Below are positions 34,801-45,500 of a stretch of DNA of 64,000 nucleotides, piece after piece (position 1 is the stretch's first letter; each line of letters starts with the position of its first letter). The notes under the pieces were generated by a model, which worked only from the letters and a program-made list of their open reading frames with translations, was not told the origin of the DNA and ran no database searches. A program made the position numbers and the translations under genes. Source of the DNA: Pyxicephalus adspersus (taxonomy: Eukaryota > Chordata > Amphibia > Anura > Pyxicephalidae); assembly GCF_032062135.1 (NCBI RefSeq), contig NC_092859.1, positions 27,044,210 to 27,108,209 on the forward strand, in the 5' to 3' direction.

Positions 34801-37800
34801 ATAATATTCGTTTTATTCTTCTACTGCACTGTAATAAGTTTTTTTGTAGTTCTAGTTGTGCTTCCTGATAGTTCTGAATATAATAATTTCTAACTGACTC
34901 ACCTCCCAGGTCTGTCGGAAATCAACTAGATCAAACAATGGTTCACCTTTCTCATCTCTTGGGAAGAGGTTGTCTCCAGGCTTAATAGACAAAAATTGGT
35001 AACATAAGTAAGAACAGAGCAGATAATGCATAAATATATATTTACTTTATTTGTAATAAAAACAAATATGTATTGAATATTGTATTTCTATTAGCTTTGA
35101 AGGACTAAAAACATTAAAAAAACATTAAAATTATCTTTAGAAAAAATCCTATTGATCAAAGGTGGCATTAGACTGCAAAAGTGGACCTGGCAATAAACAC
35201 TGTATATTTTTATAGTTCAATGCATGCAAACTAATGACTAAGGGTACATTTCAAGGTATTATTACCAGCGGTGGTCACATAGTTCCAGGTTTAATTCTGA
35301 ATTTCAGATATCCCATGCATATACCTGTCATTGACCAAGTCAATCCAGCTGCCGGATGGAGACATCGGTCAACATCCACATGGCTGGTTTGGCTAGGCCA
35401 ATAAAAAAAAACAGATACTCCAAATCTAGGTTTTTTAAACTTTTTTTTAAAAAATATGAATAAATTCCTACTAAGGCTTCCCGATTATTCTAACCGGAAT
35501 CATTCCAAATCTGTTGCCTGTACAGTAGTCTCCTTTTTAGTGCTCACTGGTGAAATGGAAACCAAGAAATACCTATTCCTGTCTGTAAATAACTAATTAA
35601 GGTAGTCTATAAAAGTCTTAGTATTTTCCTATACTGTAAGTAGAATTACTGACTATGCCATCATCATGTATCCGTATAGAAGTCAATATAACAAATACCA
35701 CTTGTACATGTCACACAATGACAAAATAACATTACCTCAAAGGATATAGGATGGTGGATAATAAACAAATCAATGTATTCCATCTGTAGAGCAGCAAGGG
35801 ACCTTTCTATAGCTGGGCGAACAAGATGGGGCTGGTGGAACGTGAGCCAAAGCTTTAATAAAAAAAATTAGAGATTCATTAAAGTCAGGGTCATGTTTGT
35901 TTTTCTTTAGGTAAAGAACCCAATGAGACCCCCCACTGCAAAACAATCTTCCTATACAATCATATATGCATTCAATGTATTGTGTGAATTTTAATACATG
36001 TTAAAACCTTTCTTGTGTTGACATTCATCTTGGAAGTGATGTCAACAGCCCCAGAAAACACAGAACTAAGATTGCCCATCAATGTGGCTGTACTTTCCTG
36101 CACAACCATTTAAATCCCTATGCATTGTCCCCTTGAATACTAAAACTAGGACTCAGCATGTCCTAAAAAAATGCAAAAAGTGTATAGCAGTGACAATAGT
36201 AAATGCTGTATCTTCTAACTGCTGAATCCTGATCAAATGGACAGGGGAATCATTTATAAATATACCCCTATATAAATATATAAACATTTAAAATACATAC
36301 AGGCCAATACATTATTTGTATTTTGCTCTTGCTCTATTTTGCTTTGTGTAACATCTTGAATATTATGTGTTTCTGTTCTTTAAAAACTATGCAATGTACT
36401 TGAATACCATTCCAAATGATCTTGGAATGGTAATAATCTTTGTTATGTGAGGGTGCAGCACCCATTTGTAAGATGGTCAAACTGCAAACAAAAAAAGGCA
36501 ATTTTATTTCGGTCTTTTTATGCATGGTAATAAAAAATTTCCTTAAGTAGAACATCCAACAAAGTTAAGTATACAATTCTAATTATTTGTTCATTTAAAA
36601 ATGTAAATTTAAATACAGCTGAAAAAATACTCACATCTGCCTTTATATTAGATTCCCCTGTTGAGTAGCACTTAGAATCTGATGGCTCTATCATATTCAC
36701 AGTGCTGTCTCCAGGCACATTTTTATAAAGAGAAAAGTGTGGGCACTAACCTAGCTGTGCTGTCTACTAGGAGTGCCTGCACCATGAGACTTTCTGAACC
36801 TGGAAGGGATTTTTTTTTTGAAAAGTAAAAATATAACACAGAAATATATTAGCAAAGAAAGTGTTTTCAGTAGATCAGTAAAAGAAGATACCTTAGATGT
36901 ATAAAAGACATCTTCTCTTTTTATTTTCCCCTCCGAAAACTTTTCTCGAAAGGCCTGACCAATGCCTTTCTCACTCATATAGATGTAGGCGCAGTCAACA
37001 TGACGGTAACCAATGTCCAGGGCTGTTTTCACAGCTTCTTTCACTGTATTTATGAGAGACTAACATGAAGAATCAAAGATTACTGGTATTATTATGATGA
37101 ATTGTATTATTATTAAAGCAATGTTTCCTTATTATATAGAGTATGGAAGGACCAGAGCCTTTGTCAGGTTTTTGATTACTAGTCTTATGTTATCGATGGC
37201 TTAGAACCTACCTGGTCCAAAACGTCAGAGCTCTCCAGAGTAGAATTGGTCATCTTGTTTTTAACAATTAAATCTTCAGGAACCTAAATAGAAAAAAAGT
37301 TTGCATTAATATAATGCAAATTCAATGAAAAAGGCTATTTTCCCTTTGTCTCCTGTGATTAGTATAGTGATATAAATCAGGAGATGATCTAAACTGCCAC
37401 CTACCACCCCAAAGTCCATCCTAAGATCCCTTGATTTCTGCTTATGCTTTTTTTCTCCTCTGCTTTTTTTTAGGAAAACACATTCTGGTTCTTTTTTTTC
37501 TACTCAGTTGGTGCTCTCTGTCTGCCACTCTTCAAAACTTTAATCCAGGCAACTAAAGGGAAAGGTCAGGCAATGGCATACATATTTTGTCACCGACCAT
37601 TTTATATTAACTTACCTCTGCTCATCACAGGACCACTCTTCTACTTTTATTGGCAAAGACACATTATTTACTCATATACAGATAACATGACATATAGACA
37701 ATTTCTGGGATAACATTTCCTTTTTCTAAATGATTCAGTGCAATTGCTTTTCTCTCCATATGGTACCAAGTTTGCACAGGGATTATCCAGGGTCACCATC

Positions 37801-40294
37801 TACTTCATGTACTAGATGCTAATTATGGATAACACAAAAAATCTGTTTTTGCAATTCTTGGCTGTTCACAAATGTCTGAAGTTTGCCTCTGCTGCAGCTA
37901 CCTACCTTCATCAGACATGCTTTAAATTTCTATTGTTATAGTATGATCCATGGATCAAACTGAGCAAATGCTTCTTCTTTCCTATAGCAGGCCAATGGCA
38001 TAAATTTAACCAAGTCATTGATGGGACTTGCCTGAAAAATTCTTTTGTACCTGTATATTGTGACATGCCACTTACATATGCATACAAGCTTGAAAGGTTC
38101 AGTTCCCACTAGTGCATTGAGATAAAGAAAACATTTACATGCAGAAACGTTTGCATTACTGCAATGCACAAATACACACATCACATGCAATGCTATTCTC
38201 AGTTGATAATCCTTCTTAATGGAGCTCCAAACCAGTATATGGCAAAGCACTGCACAGCAAAATGCAAAAAGTGCAGCCTGTGGCACTTTATTGTGCATTG
38301 TTATACGTTATTTAATAAATGAATAGGTTGCAATAATACAATGTATGCAATATCAGTGTTGTGTTTAAAAGCACAACTAAAGTGGGAATCTAGCCATAAA
38401 GTTAAAGTTAGAACAGCATACAATGGTGATTTAAAGGTTCAATTATATTTTCTTTTTTTAGTCACTAATATAAATTATGGATTTGTACAAGAATTATTCT
38501 GTTGGGAAAACTGAGGTTCCAGCAAATAAAAAGAACATCAAGTGGGTAAAGCTGTAAACCCCATTTTGGATTAGGCAGGTAATCGGGACTATTGGCATCC
38601 ACCCAACACTGAATTGTAAACCACAAATGAGCAGACTGTTTTAATTTATTGCAGGAATGTGCAAATATTACATTACAATAGATCAAGTATCATGCCTTAC
38701 TAAGTAATAAATATACTTGCAGTTTAATTCCAGTATGGACCTAATATCTGCCCATCCAAATATCTGTTCTTTAATTTACTCAATTCTTACTGTTGGTCAA
38801 GTGCACAATGTAGGAGCTGAAGGGAAACTGCACCAAAGTCCATTTGCCACAATTATGACTTTCTATTTTTTAATTCTATTTTTTAATTTGGAACAGTTAA
38901 CACTTTCTATAGTGACCTCTGCTCATAGTGTGAGATTTTAAGTTTTTGAAGAGAGGAGGGATCATGTGGTCCATTACTGTGGTCCCTAATTAGGGACTTA
39001 AGAAGTAAAGCCAACACTACATTTGAAGAAGATTAAAGGTGCGTACACACTTCCAATTTTTATCGTTCCAATCGAACGACGAACGATCGATTGGGCAAAA
39101 AATCGTTCGTAAAAAAGTAACCAACGACGCCGACGAACGAGGAAAGTCGCTGGAAACGAATGACCGGACCGACGGATCGGATTGGACGACGATCGTTGAA
39201 CATCGTTCGTGTGTACGGTCGTTCGTTGATCGTCCATGGGCAGAGCATGCGTGATGAACGAACGTCCGTTCACTTTCCTGTCGTGCACATAGTTCCTCTA
39301 TCGCTCAAACGATCGTATCTATTGTGTGTACAATATCTACGAACGATCGTGTCGTTATCGGTATGTGCAGTATCGGTGCTATACGATCGTTCATATATAT
39401 CGTGCATGAACGTTCGTCGTTCGTTTTCCAACGATAATAATTGGAAGTGTGTACGTAGCTTTAAACCCTAAGGGATTGTTCAGATCGCTAGGTAAACAAG
39501 TGGTTTCCTAGGGTTTCAACATTTAGGAACCACCAAGCTCTTTTGATATCAATTAAACAAATGAGAACAGTAGAATTTCTTCCTTTTTTTGCAAGCATTT
39601 AGCAGAAGGTGCTGATTTCCTGTATGCAGGCTATGCTGAGATGATACATGTAGCTGCCAATGGGCCATCAGCTGCTCAATCGGTTCCAAAGACTTGAAAA
39701 GGGCATCATTCAAAAACTTTTTTTTTCCTAAGTCATTATAAAAGCTTTTCTGAGAAAGATTTACAAGCATTTGAAGTTTTTCTGCTTCCTATACCCAGTT
39801 CTGTGCAAGGTCCAGTAAATGCCCTAAATCCTTACCACCTGTAACTGCTCCAAGGTACCAAAAAAATAGGTACCCAGTAAGTGCTAACTGCAGATTGATG
39901 GTAGGTGTGAGCAAGTCCTAACTAGTTACTAGTGTATGATTGACCTTTGGAATCTTCTTTTATCCCTTAAATCATGTAAATCATTGCTCAGGACCTTTTA
40001 TATAAAAATGGGGCATGCTTAAGCATTTTTTCCTGACATTGCTGTTTTTAGTTTCCATCAGGGTTGTATGTATCAGATTGACAATGCCTTAGCACAAAAG
40101 TGACAAAGTTTTTAGTTGTGCTAATTCTACCTTGTTACTACCTCAAATGACAGGTAAAAAAAAAGTTTACTGTTACTTACAATATTAGAGTTGAATGTCC
40201 CCAGTGCAACCACTGGCATTCTGTGCCCATCATTGAGAAGCAGGTGGGAGTCTTGGTGAAGCTGCGTGTCCTCATACTTCTCAGCTGTCGACAT
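31825..40294 (-). CDS. AKR1C-like aldo-keto reductase (gene B), 10 exons
   Basis: Exons in transcript order: 40294-40181, 37283-37212, 37059-36892, 35852-35736, 34980-34903, 34724-34602, 33912-33803, 33211-33046, 32607-32525, 31867-31825. All are GT-AG, 1074 bases, 357 residues plus TAA. The AKR1C group reduces ketosteroids, prostaglandins and other carbonyls with NADPH in the cytosol. The tetrad is complete: Asp and Tyr in [10 protein letters not shown], Lys in VFYTSK, His in LFIIHHP. Signature 2 (KSIGVSNF) is intact. Two oddities: an extra 24-residue exon between canonical exons 1 and 2, and Leu where the family has Arg in [13 protein letters not shown]. The substrate is unknown. AKR1C or frog rho-crystallin-type is the closest label I can justify. 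The ATG has A at -3. Gene C is the upstream tandem paralogue. Confidence 0.92.
32061..32275. mobile_element. Palindromic MITE, family 1
   Basis: TAGCCCTGATTTATTAAAGT, GTGAAGCTGGGTGATCCAAG, and the mirrored ATTACCCAGCTTCACTAATG to ATGAATAAATAAGGGTCA. It sits in the last intron of gene B. Confidence 0.85.
32525..32607 (-). CDS. Gene B exon 8
   Basis: 83 bases, acceptor TCATAACAG, donor GTGAGT. Encodes [20 protein letters not shown] and then LRYWTYK, ending two bases into Met. Confidence 0.93.
32793..32950 (+). mobile_element. tRNA-derived SINE, 5' part
   Basis: GGCAGCAAAGATGGCTCAGT, GGCTAACATCTCACTTCTGG, then GGTTCAAATCCTAGCCAGGA: an A-box-like GGCTCAGTGGCTA and a B-box GGTTCAAATCC, as in a tRNA promoter. 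It is followed by the known SINE body (TTTGCATGGGTTTCCAGGAG, CTCCAAAAACATGC). Intron 7 of gene B, antisense to the gene. Confidence 0.85.
33046..33211 (-). CDS. Gene B exon 7
   Basis: 166 bases, acceptor TTATGTAG, donor GTAATC. Encodes [20 protein letters not shown] and [15 protein letters not shown]. The Arg expected four residues after KSFN's Phe (NADPH 2'-phosphate contact) is Leu. Confidence 0.93.
33803..33912 (-). CDS. Gene B exon 6
   Basis: 110 bases, acceptor TTACTGACAG, donor GTAAGT. Encodes [20 protein letters not shown] and [13 protein letters not shown](W). The nicotinamide-stacking Tyr is kept, but the next residue, usually Ser, is Gly. Confidence 0.93.
34263..34494. mobile_element. 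Palindromic MITE, family 1
   Basis: TATGGCCCTGATTTATTAAG to TTTAAAAAATCAGGCCTATA, with TTTGTGATCCAGCAAAACTG mirrored by AGGTTTGCTGGATCACCCAG. Intron 5 of gene B. Confidence 0.85.
34602..34724 (-). CDS. Gene B exon 5
   Basis: 123 bases, acceptor TTAATACAG, donor GTAGTT. Encodes [20 protein letters not shown] and then the [13 protein letters not shown] end. The Ser-Asn and Gln cofactor contacts are intact. Confidence 0.94.
34903..34980 (-). CDS. Gene B exon 4
   Basis: 78 bases, acceptor CTATTAAG, donor GTGAGT. Encodes [20 protein letters not shown] and FRQTWE. The open frame crosses the acceptor cleanly. Confidence 0.93.
35736..35852 (-). CDS. Gene B exon 3
   Basis: 117 bases, acceptor TTATTAAAG, donor GTAATG. 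Encodes [20 protein letters not shown] and [14 protein letters not shown], with the catalytic His of the tetrad. Confidence 0.94.
36892..37059 (-). CDS. Gene B exon 2
   Basis: 168 bases, acceptor CATGTTAG, donor GTATCT. Encodes [20 protein letters not shown], then [14 protein letters not shown] (AKR signature 1 with catalytic Asp and Tyr), and ends REDVFYTSK with the catalytic Lys. Confidence 0.95.
37212..37283 (-). CDS. Gene B extra exon (1b), 24 residues
   Basis: 72 bases, phase 0 at both ends, acceptor CTATTTAG, donor GTAGGT. It begins [10 protein letters not shown] and ends ESSDVLDQ. Typical AKR1 genes have no exon here. Gene C has a matching one at the same place. Skipping it would keep the frame and give a canonical-length enzyme. 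Confidence 0.85.
39037..39461. mobile_element. MITE family 2, full-length with TTAA target
   Basis: AGGTGCGTACACACTTCCAA at the left and TTGGAAGTGTGTACGTAGCT at the right, directly flanked by TTAA on both sides (GATTAAAGG and AGCTTTAAAC). Internally it is rich in CGTTCG and CGATCG inverted motifs. The TTAA target suggests mobilisation by a piggyBac-type transposase (inference). It lies in the first intron of gene B. Confidence 0.88.
40181..40294 (-). CDS. Gene B exon 1 with start codon
   Basis: 114 bases, 38 codons: [20 protein letters not shown] and [18 protein letters not shown], donor GTAAGT. LNDGH-MPV-ALGTF is the AKR first strand. This Met was chosen because it has A at -3 (AAAGATG), and gene C starts at the same aligned position. 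Confidence 0.93.
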
Positions 40295-40362
40295 CTTTAT
40301 TGTATGAGGTTCCCAGTGGACACAATATAGGAGATATGTTCATAAAACAAGCGTCTCAACAG

Positions 40363-40369
40363 TTTTATT
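40363..40369 (-). promoter_or_regulatory. Degenerate TATA-like element of gene B
   Basis: Minus strand GAATAAAACTGTTGAGAC lines up with gene C's CTATAAAAACTGGAGAC, so this is the decayed counterpart of gene C's TATA box, 75 bases before the ATG. ATGAACAT downstream is also shared. Confidence 0.5.
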
Positions 40370-40754
40370 CATAAGGTGTGGCTGGGGTTCACAATCCGAC
40401 ATGAAAGTGGATCAGCTAAGCATATTTGTTGCAGTAAGAACATGTCTAAGTATCACACCTATGTCTAATATGTTACTATTTTATAAATTTACAATGAGAT
40501 TTTAGGGTGGTGAAAGTTATTGAATTGTAGATGTAGCAAAGAGATTAAATTGCCTTAGGTAAAAACTATTTTGTAATTTGGAAATATAAACTAATTAACA
40601 AAAGTTACTGTTTCACTACAATGTTACATTGTACAGAATACTGGAGGGGGTGTGGGACTTTTGCAGTAGTAGGGAAATTACATAAAAAGGTGGGAGCATA
40701 AAACAATATATTGCCCGGCACGTCATTGACAATATAGTAGGTTATGTTCTAAAT

Positions 40755-41024
40755 CAGTGTTTTTCAACCTTTTTTGAGCCACGGCACATTTTTTACATTG
40801 AATCCTGCGGCACACCACAAATCAAAAATGTTACAAAATGACACCCTGTAGCTAATTCTTTTGTCTCCAAGAATAAACAAGGCAATTAAGCTACCTACTG
40901 CCACCCACTGACATGGAAGAGTATTACATTACTCTGCCAGTCACTACAGCACAGACACTCAACAATGGTAATTGAAAATTTTCCCATGGTACACCTGAAA
41001 ATGTCCCACGGCACGCCTAGTTGT
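40755..41024 (+). mobile_element. hAT-like MITE (CAGTGTTTTTCAACC type), 3' truncated
   Basis: CAGTGTTTTTCAACCTTTTT, GAGCCACGGCACATTTTTTA and CCTGCGGCACACCAC, then GTCCCACGGCACGCCTAGTT at the far end. The start is a well-known hAT-type terminus in vertebrates. The expected mirrored terminus is missing. Confidence 0.65.
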
Positions 41025-41561
41025 CAGCAAGACATATTACATGATCACCCCCTCTGGGTCGTTTCATGTTGTTTGTTAAGGCTCACAGTGCAATATTGCA
41101 GACACTAGCACTGATATAACATCAGCTAAACTCTCCATTCAGTTGAACAAAGGAAGACTGGTCAATGTAAGGTGTAAAAAAGTTTTTTTTCTATATACCT
41201 GGAGATTTGCTTTAAAGGGTAACAATATTGTAATAGGTAGGAGGGGTTCCATGCAAAATATACTCTTTACACATTTACTGCATAAATATTACAATGACTT
41301 ATATTGTGTCCTGCAGTGCTCCTCTTAGACAGTTCCTAAAGTTGTAACTCCCTTATGTGCACACACAGTCTTAGCACCTGGCTCCATTCTTAGTGTGTGG
41401 TGTACATACACAACAAAAACTAAAAAGTTGTGCCAGCATTGTCCTTTTTCCAAATAAAAAATCTAACTCAATTTTTTCACAACAATTTTATATGTTGATT
41501 TTCCCAAAATCATACACCATTTAGAGTATTAGAATGCAAGAAGAAAATTACAAAGACAGAC

Positions 41562-41567
41562 TTTATT
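41562..41567 (-). terminator. Candidate poly(A) signal of gene C
   Basis: Minus strand TTGCAATAAAGTCTGTCTTTG: a canonical AATAAA followed by GT-rich sequence, about 980 bases after gene C's stop. Nearer signals cannot be excluded. Confidence 0.35.
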
Positions 41568-41739
41568 GCAACAGTCAATTTATATGAATAATATGATGTC
41601 CTGTTGACATTTCATACACCTTCACCTTTCAGTACCTTCACCCAAATCACTCCTCAGATATATCAACTGTAAAGGCTCTGTTTACAAAACATGGAATCAC
41701 ACATTCCCCCAACAATTCCCTTGTAAGAAACAATTACTG

Positions 41740-41912
41740 CCATTAAAATACTCTGGTTTTCACCCACATCCGAAAAACATGCAATTGGCTTTCTCCCAAA
41801 TTGGCTTTATATTTGTGTATATGACATATGACTATGGTAGGGACATTAGATTGTGAGCCTTTGTAAACACTGCGTAATATGTCACCGCTATAAAAATACA
41901 AGGTGATTAGAA
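41740..41912 (+). mobile_element. SINE 3' fragment
   Basis: CTCTGGTTTTCACCCACATC, CGAAAAACATGCAATTGGCT, then ACATTAGATTGTGAGCCTTT and CACCGCTATAAAAATAC. This is the body and tail of the same SINE whose head is at 32793 and whose tail is at 16640. Confidence 0.7.
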
Positions 41913-42546
41913 GAGGAATACAGAAATCCTTCTCAAGCAAATAAATTGTCAGGGGATGCACATGGAAATAAAAATGTTGTGTTTTCAGATGTGAAAACAC
42001 ATCAATCAAATTATAGGTAACTATAAAATTCTCCTAATAGCATTTTTTTAAATATTTTGTTAGCTGAATACTCTCTGATCTTTCTACATAAACACTGTTA
42101 GCAAACAATAGATTGATCCTGTTATAATCGGCGTAACTTTCTCAAGCAGGGAGTTGAAAAGCTATCATTAGTTCTGGTATATCTTTGAACTACAGAACAC
42201 TTCCCTCAAGTAACAGCAGACACAGAAGGGAAAAAGGAGGGAGCATCTTCTCCTAGGGTGACAACCCTGCAGCATAGATAAAAAAAACCCTGGAATAAAG
42301 AAACGCATGAAGCCACTCTGAAGACTGGTAACCTTGGGAATAGTTATATTGTAACTATGAAGGATAGGGTAGTGACCATGGTCAGTAAACATTGGTTTGC
42401 ATTAAAAATGAAATGTTTACCAATTCTGGAATATATAGATCATTTAAGCATTGTTAACAGCAATTTCTAGAAAACTTTTTGAAACATGAGTGCTGATACA
42501 AAGTATAATTAGTACTGTCATCACCATGGTTCTAAGTTTAGACATT

Positions 42547-42577
42547 TTAAAAATGATGATTTGGATGCCTTTCCCAC
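42547..42577 (-). CDS. Gene C terminal exon 9
   Basis: Acceptor: a long T tract then TTTGTAG. Encodes (A)WERHPNHHF then TAA, 31 bases. Its WxxHPNHH matches gene B's terminal exon, but it stops four residues earlier. The usual AKR1 C-terminal DEY is lost. Confidence 0.78.
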
Positions 42578-45500
42578 CTACAAAAAAAAAAAAAAAAAGA
42601 AAAATTAATAAAGGCACATATATGGTTTAGCAGCAAAAATGTAACTGGCTCTAGTGTATTGGAAAAAACAGGATGTTAAATAATCAGTTCACTCAAAGTG
42701 ATAATTGAGGTATAGAAGTAGCTTGTTGGGCTTCTTCTATATAATTGAAACTTCAACAGCCAAATCTCTTCTCCATGTGTAAGTTTTAGGTGGTGTGTGT
42801 CCCCACTCTTCCTGTTGTATTGTTATATCGCATGTGGGAGATTAGAATCAAATGCAGGCAGTAAAGTATTTGAGACTTCTGTTTCAATTTCTTTGCCCAC
42901 TTTTTCATAAAAGACTCCAAAAATACAGATTCCATGGTTGCCCCGCACAGGGGATCGAAATATTCACAGTATAAAAAATTTTAGCCTCCTGTCTCTCTGA
43001 CTCTCTCTCCAGAGTCACTGGACCTAAAATGAATGAAGGAATACTCGTAGCTTCACACAGGCTTTCTGTATGAGCCACACCTGGCTTTAGACTGCAACTC
43101 TACCTCTGGCTCAAGGGCGCGTGCCTTTTATCAATGACCAGGTGCTGCAGAGCTATTCTCAATCTCTGGCCTGGAAAAAGGATGGAGTGCCTGGGCCACC
43201 CGTTCCTTTCTCTGGGCTGGGATCCCAATAAAAAAGCTGCAATTCTGCAACAGCACAATTCCTAACAGCCTTATCCAGGCCATTTAATCTCTTTTCCAAA
43301 GGTAGCTGATGCCAATTGCCCTGCAAATTTGGCATCATATAAATCATCCTGTTTCACATATTAGAAAAAAAAATAAAGGTATATAAAAGAATAATGGCAG
43401 CACCTCGTAATGGACATGCAGATGTGCAGAACCAGGAATGGTATGGGTCCCTTATAATTATAATATTGCTAATTTAGCTAACATTGAAACAAAATGTATG
43501 CAATGCTTTAAAGCAGAAAAAAAAATACAGTCAATGCTAATCTTCCTGTTATTCTAAGTAAAAGAGATTTTAATGATTGTAACCATAACAATGACCCTCT
43601 AGGATATAATATTGATGCTATAATACTATCACCAGCAACACCTAACTCATTAGATTCAATACAAGAGACCCTGATACCAAGTCCAGCCAATGTGATCCTT
43701 CAGAAACCAATACATTTAATGTGCTTAGTTATAATGTTGTGCTCCAAAATGTTTTTCTGTATAGGGCAAATTCTAACTGGACTATTTATTGCACTATTTA
43801 TTGGGAATTGCACTATTAAAGGTCTCCTAATATATTGTTATAGCAATAAAATTATCTATGGTCTCACAAGGGAGTCCTAATCTCCTTGTTGAAGTCATGT
43901 ATTTCTCATTATAGAGAATGAACCAGGAGTTGGGACACCCAGAAAAACTTGTTGAAGCATCGAGTTGTAAGTAGGAGCATATCCAGAAATAATATACTCA
44001 CGCTAAGTATTTCCAATAGTGCATGTTCTTGTTTAACTTATCAATGGCATCCATGTCTTCTGAGCTGAGGTGGAAGTCAAAAACCTGATGCAATATTAAA
44101 ATAAAACTCTCAATTTTGACAACTCATTTTATTAATTCAATGTTTAAACTATAGGCAACAACACAGCCTTTCTCAACCAGGTTCCTCCACAGTTTCCAAG
44201 GATTTCTTGAGCAATCCATGGTTTTGATCTCTCAGTTAAGAAACCACAGCAATAAATATATTTTTACTTATTTATAAAGAGGGAATAAGAGGGAATTCTT
44301 TCCTGTGACTACCAAAGTAAAGGAACATTTCACTGACCACTAACAAAAGGCGAACATTACTGACTATAAATGTATCAGTGCATTTCTACACTAATCACCA
44401 ATGAGGGTGAACACTAAATTTTTCACTGTCTGTCTTTTTTTGGTAGCTCTTTTTATTCCATGTATTATTACTCATCATTCTTACATTTTTCCAAAAGATG
44501 GGTGAATTTTGACTAAGGCATTTATAAATAGACCCCCAAGTGAGGCACTATCCATATCCCTATTGTGTCAGTGTCTTGTGGGAAAAGAGAATTTAGTAAA
44601 CCATTGTCCTGGAATCTCATCAGAAAATGTTCTCAAATGTAAGATATAAAGAGTCAGCAAGTCATAGTTTTCTGTGTATAGGGATTATTGGACCAATGCT
44701 GGTAGACCCCGAATGACATCCGAAATATCACTTTACCATTGTACATGGATCCCAACTGTCAGCGTACCTTTGTATTTGTACCACAGACAACAGATCCCTG
44801 GATTTACAAGTGACATGGATCTGAAATGTCAACAAAATATAAATATACTTTATATTACACTGACTTATGTTACCTGGAAATTCTGCCTAATGTGGTCGGG
44901 GTGGAAGCTCTTCACTATAGGCACACATCCCCTCTGAATCATGTATCGGATAGACACCTGTGCTGCACTCTTCTTATATTTCTCTCCAATGGAAATCAGT
45001 ACAGGATCTTGTAAAATAGCTGGACATTTCTCATCCACCCTACAAAAAGTAAAACAAACCCTGATGAATAATGGATAAACAATACCGATCTCAGAATTGC
45101 CTTAAAAAATGTACTATTATTGTCATGTAATGTGTGTTTAAACATGGAAAAGCAGAGAAAATGCTATGTTCTTGTAAAATAAGTAAATGTTTATGAAGAG
45201 AAATTTAAACAATAACAATAAAAAGAAACTTAGAAAGTTCAAAATAATTCTTGTATTTATTATTTCCTAATTTCCTCCATATCCATTTTATTATTATTTT
45301 GTTTATTGGAATTGACAAGTTCCTAAATCAGGATGTATACCAATGTTTTTTTCTAATTGCCTATAAAAATGTTTTTTTAATAAAGTCTATTTTATTTTTT
45401 AGGCATTTTATATTTTAGAACCCTAACATGTACTCCTATTACTTATCGTACTGCTTATTTGGGGTTATTTTCTTACACCATATTTGCCCTTTTGGACATC

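Larger units (their letters stand above)
40295..42546. other. Spacer between genes B and C
   Basis: About 2.2 kb between gene B's promoter and gene C's stop. It contains gene B's promoter region, a CAGTGTTTTTCAACC-type repeat at 40755-41024, a SINE fragment at 41740-41912 and gene C's probable 3' UTR. No other coding exon was recognised. Confidence 0.6.

Noticed and set aside
36518..36718. 66-codon frame [12 protein letters not shown]... between gene B exons 3 and 2, ending near a GTGAGT
   Set aside because: PGD at the start is reminiscent of exon 4, but the rest has no AKR similarity, exon 4 is already accounted for at 34903-34980, and gene C has no counterpart.
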